Origin: Pachyseris speciosa
Taxonomy: Eukaryota; Cnidaria; Anthozoa; Scleractinia; Pachyseridae
Reading direction: 5' to 3'
Assembly (NCBI GenBank): GCA_016490735.1
Contig: JAEMWC010000035.1
Span: forward strand, 1,879,501-1,943,500
Length of the DNA stretch: 64,000 nt
The notes under the pieces were generated by a model that was not told the origin of the DNA, did no database searches, and saw nothing but the letters and a program-made list of their open reading frames with translations. The position numbers and the translations under genes were made by a program. Shown in pieces: positions 62,091 through 64,000 of this stretch. Every line of letters starts with the position of its first letter. Within the stretch, counting starts at the first letter, position 1.

Positions 62091-63354
62091 ATTACGTTGA
62101 TCTGTGTAAATGGATGTAATTTGTTAATGTAATTGTCTTCATTGTCAGCCGTTTCCATAATAACTAAAAAATAATTATTATGGTAGGTAATTGCATTATT
62201 GTAAGTTGCGAATATTAAGCATTGTTTTGCAACTGGTGTGAGTACTTATTGTAAGTAGCTTATGTAATGCAAGTTCTGTATTGTTAATTTAAAAATATCA
62301 CCCAAAAATTCACAAAATATCCCACATGAAGTACCAGTTTGTCCTGTTCATTGCCAGGCTGCCGTATTGGCGAGCCGCAGACGTGAAAGCGACCGAAAGT
62401 TACCTTAAGCACGTGCGCTTACGCCCACTTTAAAATGGAAAACAGATTGACTGAATCCAGGATAAGCGATAACATAGGATGTGATACCTTTACCGCAATC
62501 AACGCTTAAATTTCCTCGGAAAAAAAGGAAAAGAGATTCTGTATGGTTACTTAAACCTAGACAACCGCACAAATTAGAAGCAAATCCCGGATTTTTTCTT
62601 TTTTTCGAGAGGCATTGAAAACCGTTCTCCACTAATGCGTCACAAACATGTGGGCGATGTTTCTTTTTTCTGCTCTTCTTAAGCGTTTTTTGGTTTCTTC
62701 GCCTGTTTGTTTGTTTGTTTGTTTGTTTGCTCTCGATCAGGACAGTAACGTGTCACAGGAAAGACAGAAATGCTGCAGCTCGCACTCATGCCGATAGAGC
62801 GTGGTTTTGAGTACGAGTGCTACATAATCTTAAAACTCACGATCGTAAGGAATTCCTGGGTAATATAAAAAAACGTACTAGAGGTTACACATTGTAAGCA
62901 CAATGCTGTGAGCGGATGGTAGGGAGTAAAACCGTAAAACATCATAGAAACAGTAAATGTACTTACAGGTTTTGATAACTTTACTAACAAATTCATTTAT
63001 TGGTTCAGGTATAAAGGATGGCATAATATTATTAAGAAAAGGATGATATTGTTGATTGTTGATTGATATTGTTGTAAGCTCTTTGTGACTGTAAATAAAA
63101 AAAAAGGAAAACAACAGTTTTCTAGATGTTTTTAAAGTTTTTATTTAGTTGTAAAACCCGGCTAAACAATTACGGGTCATAGCTATAATGCTACCTAGTT
63201 TGTCAAGTGTCTATCAAGCGCTGTAATCATTTCCTTCACGCTTTCTGGTTCATGATCTTCGCCTTATTTGTCCTTGTTCGTTTATTTATCTCGGCGCAAA
63301 ATCACTCCAGTGAAGTGTTGAATTTAACGGGTTCGTAATTCCAGTTACGTCGGT
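62091..63354. other. No gene recognised
   Basis: Includes a (GTTT)n run (62704-62728). Otherwise no feature is supported. Confidence 0.4.
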
Positions 63355-64000
63355 AATTCCCTTCTCTGGATCTACAGGCCCTGATAATATACCTCCAAAA
63401 CTTTTAAAGCTAGCGGGTGACGCGATAATCTCGTCAATCTCCAGCCTATTGCGACTTTTCATCAAGAACAGGAGTGTGTTTGCTAGCTGGAAAACTGAGA
63501 GGCTTACTCCAGTATATAAAAAGGACGACGAAACAGATTGCAGTAATCATAGACCGATAGCATTGCTAAGCGTCCCAAGTAAGATCCTCGAATCAGTAGT
63601 CAACGACACAATTGTTCGTCATGTCTATAAAGACAGTGATCTGGTCTCGGACAAACAATGGGCATACCGTGCAGGATATTCAACAGAACTGTTACTAACA
63701 CACCTTACCGAAACGTACCTTACCGAAAGCTGTAGATGCAGGCTTAGTGGTAGCAGCTGCCTTCGTAGATTTTAAAAAGGCTTTCGACAGTGTGTCTCAT
63801 GACATTCTTGAAATGAAACTGGAAAGGGACTTTGGCATAACAGGACCACTCCTATATTGGCTTAAAAGTTACCTTAAAAGAAAGACAGCAAAATACAATT
63901 GTTAATGGACCAACTTCAGAGATGTTACCGGCCTCTTCTGGAATCCCTCAAGGGTCCGTCCTGGGATCGACACTTTTCGCTCTTTTCACGAGCGATCTCC
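63355..64000 (+). pseudogene. CR1-like LINE reverse transcriptase, runs off the window
   Basis: The plus strand reads 'GSTGPDNIPPKLLKLAGDAI', 'SWKTERLTPVYKKDDETDCS', 'NHRPIALLSVPSKILESVV' and 'DKQWAYRAGYSTELLLTHLT', then in another frame 'AFVDFKKAFDSVSHDIL' (motif A) and 'LKSYLKRKT', and finally 'SGIPQGSVLGSTLFALF'. The order and motifs are those of a CR1/L2-like reverse transcriptase; at least two frame changes disable it. Confidence 0.85.

Overview
This window reads as nuclear DNA of an anthozoan cnidarian, most likely a stony coral; I cannot name a species. The evidence is intron-rich genes with GT/AG junctions, a NACHT-LRR gene on one long exon, an immunoglobulin/C-type-lectin receptor, a rhodopsin-like GPCR, and an AT-rich background full of MITEs, tRNA-derived repeats, CR1/L2-like and L1/Tx1-like LINE fragments and Penelope-like elements carrying hammerhead ribozymes. 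Gene order is eukaryotic: no operons.

Layout. 0.7-5.4 kb, + strand: the last three exons of a HELZ2/UPF1-like helicase, with introns packed with MITEs. 5.4-12.1 kb: no gene; a run of palindromic non-autonomous elements, one holding a 480-bp array of a 10-bp unit. 12.1-15.3 kb, +: a single-exon 1047-aa protein with four N-terminal membrane segments, a NACHT NTPase and leucine-rich repeats. 16-25 kb: mobile-element graveyard, with a Penelope-like GIY-YIG fragment followed by a hammerhead ribozyme, an L1-like LINE split by an inverted pair of ribozyme-bearing Penelope ends, a 205-bp tandem repeat, and a fold-back region with a ZAD-like ORF. 29.1-31.1 kb, +: a two-exon class A GPCR whose intron holds a decayed copy of part of exon 1 and a long CAC/CAT repeat. 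36.6-49.4 kb, - strand: a seven-exon gene that joins in frame to 669 aa: signal peptide, Ig, C-type lectin, FN3, Ig, Ig, membrane segment, tyrosine-rich tail; all six introns are phase 1. 50.9-64 kb: LINE and Penelope remnants, with a two-exon 757-aa C2H2 protein gene (- strand) lying in a 4.2-kb block that interrupts an L1-like element, a broken THAP-domain exon and a pair of 102-bp piggyBac-type MITEs.

Three of the host-like genes (HELZ2-like helicase, NACHT-LRR protein, Ig/CTLD receptor) belong to families linked to innate sensing, so the window may be an immune-rich stretch, but no shared regulation is visible and their adjacency could be chance. The strongest items for follow-up are the four-pass NACHT-LRR protein, the Ig-CTLD-FN3-Ig-Ig receptor, the hammerhead ribozymes and the LINE-embedded 757-aa gene.
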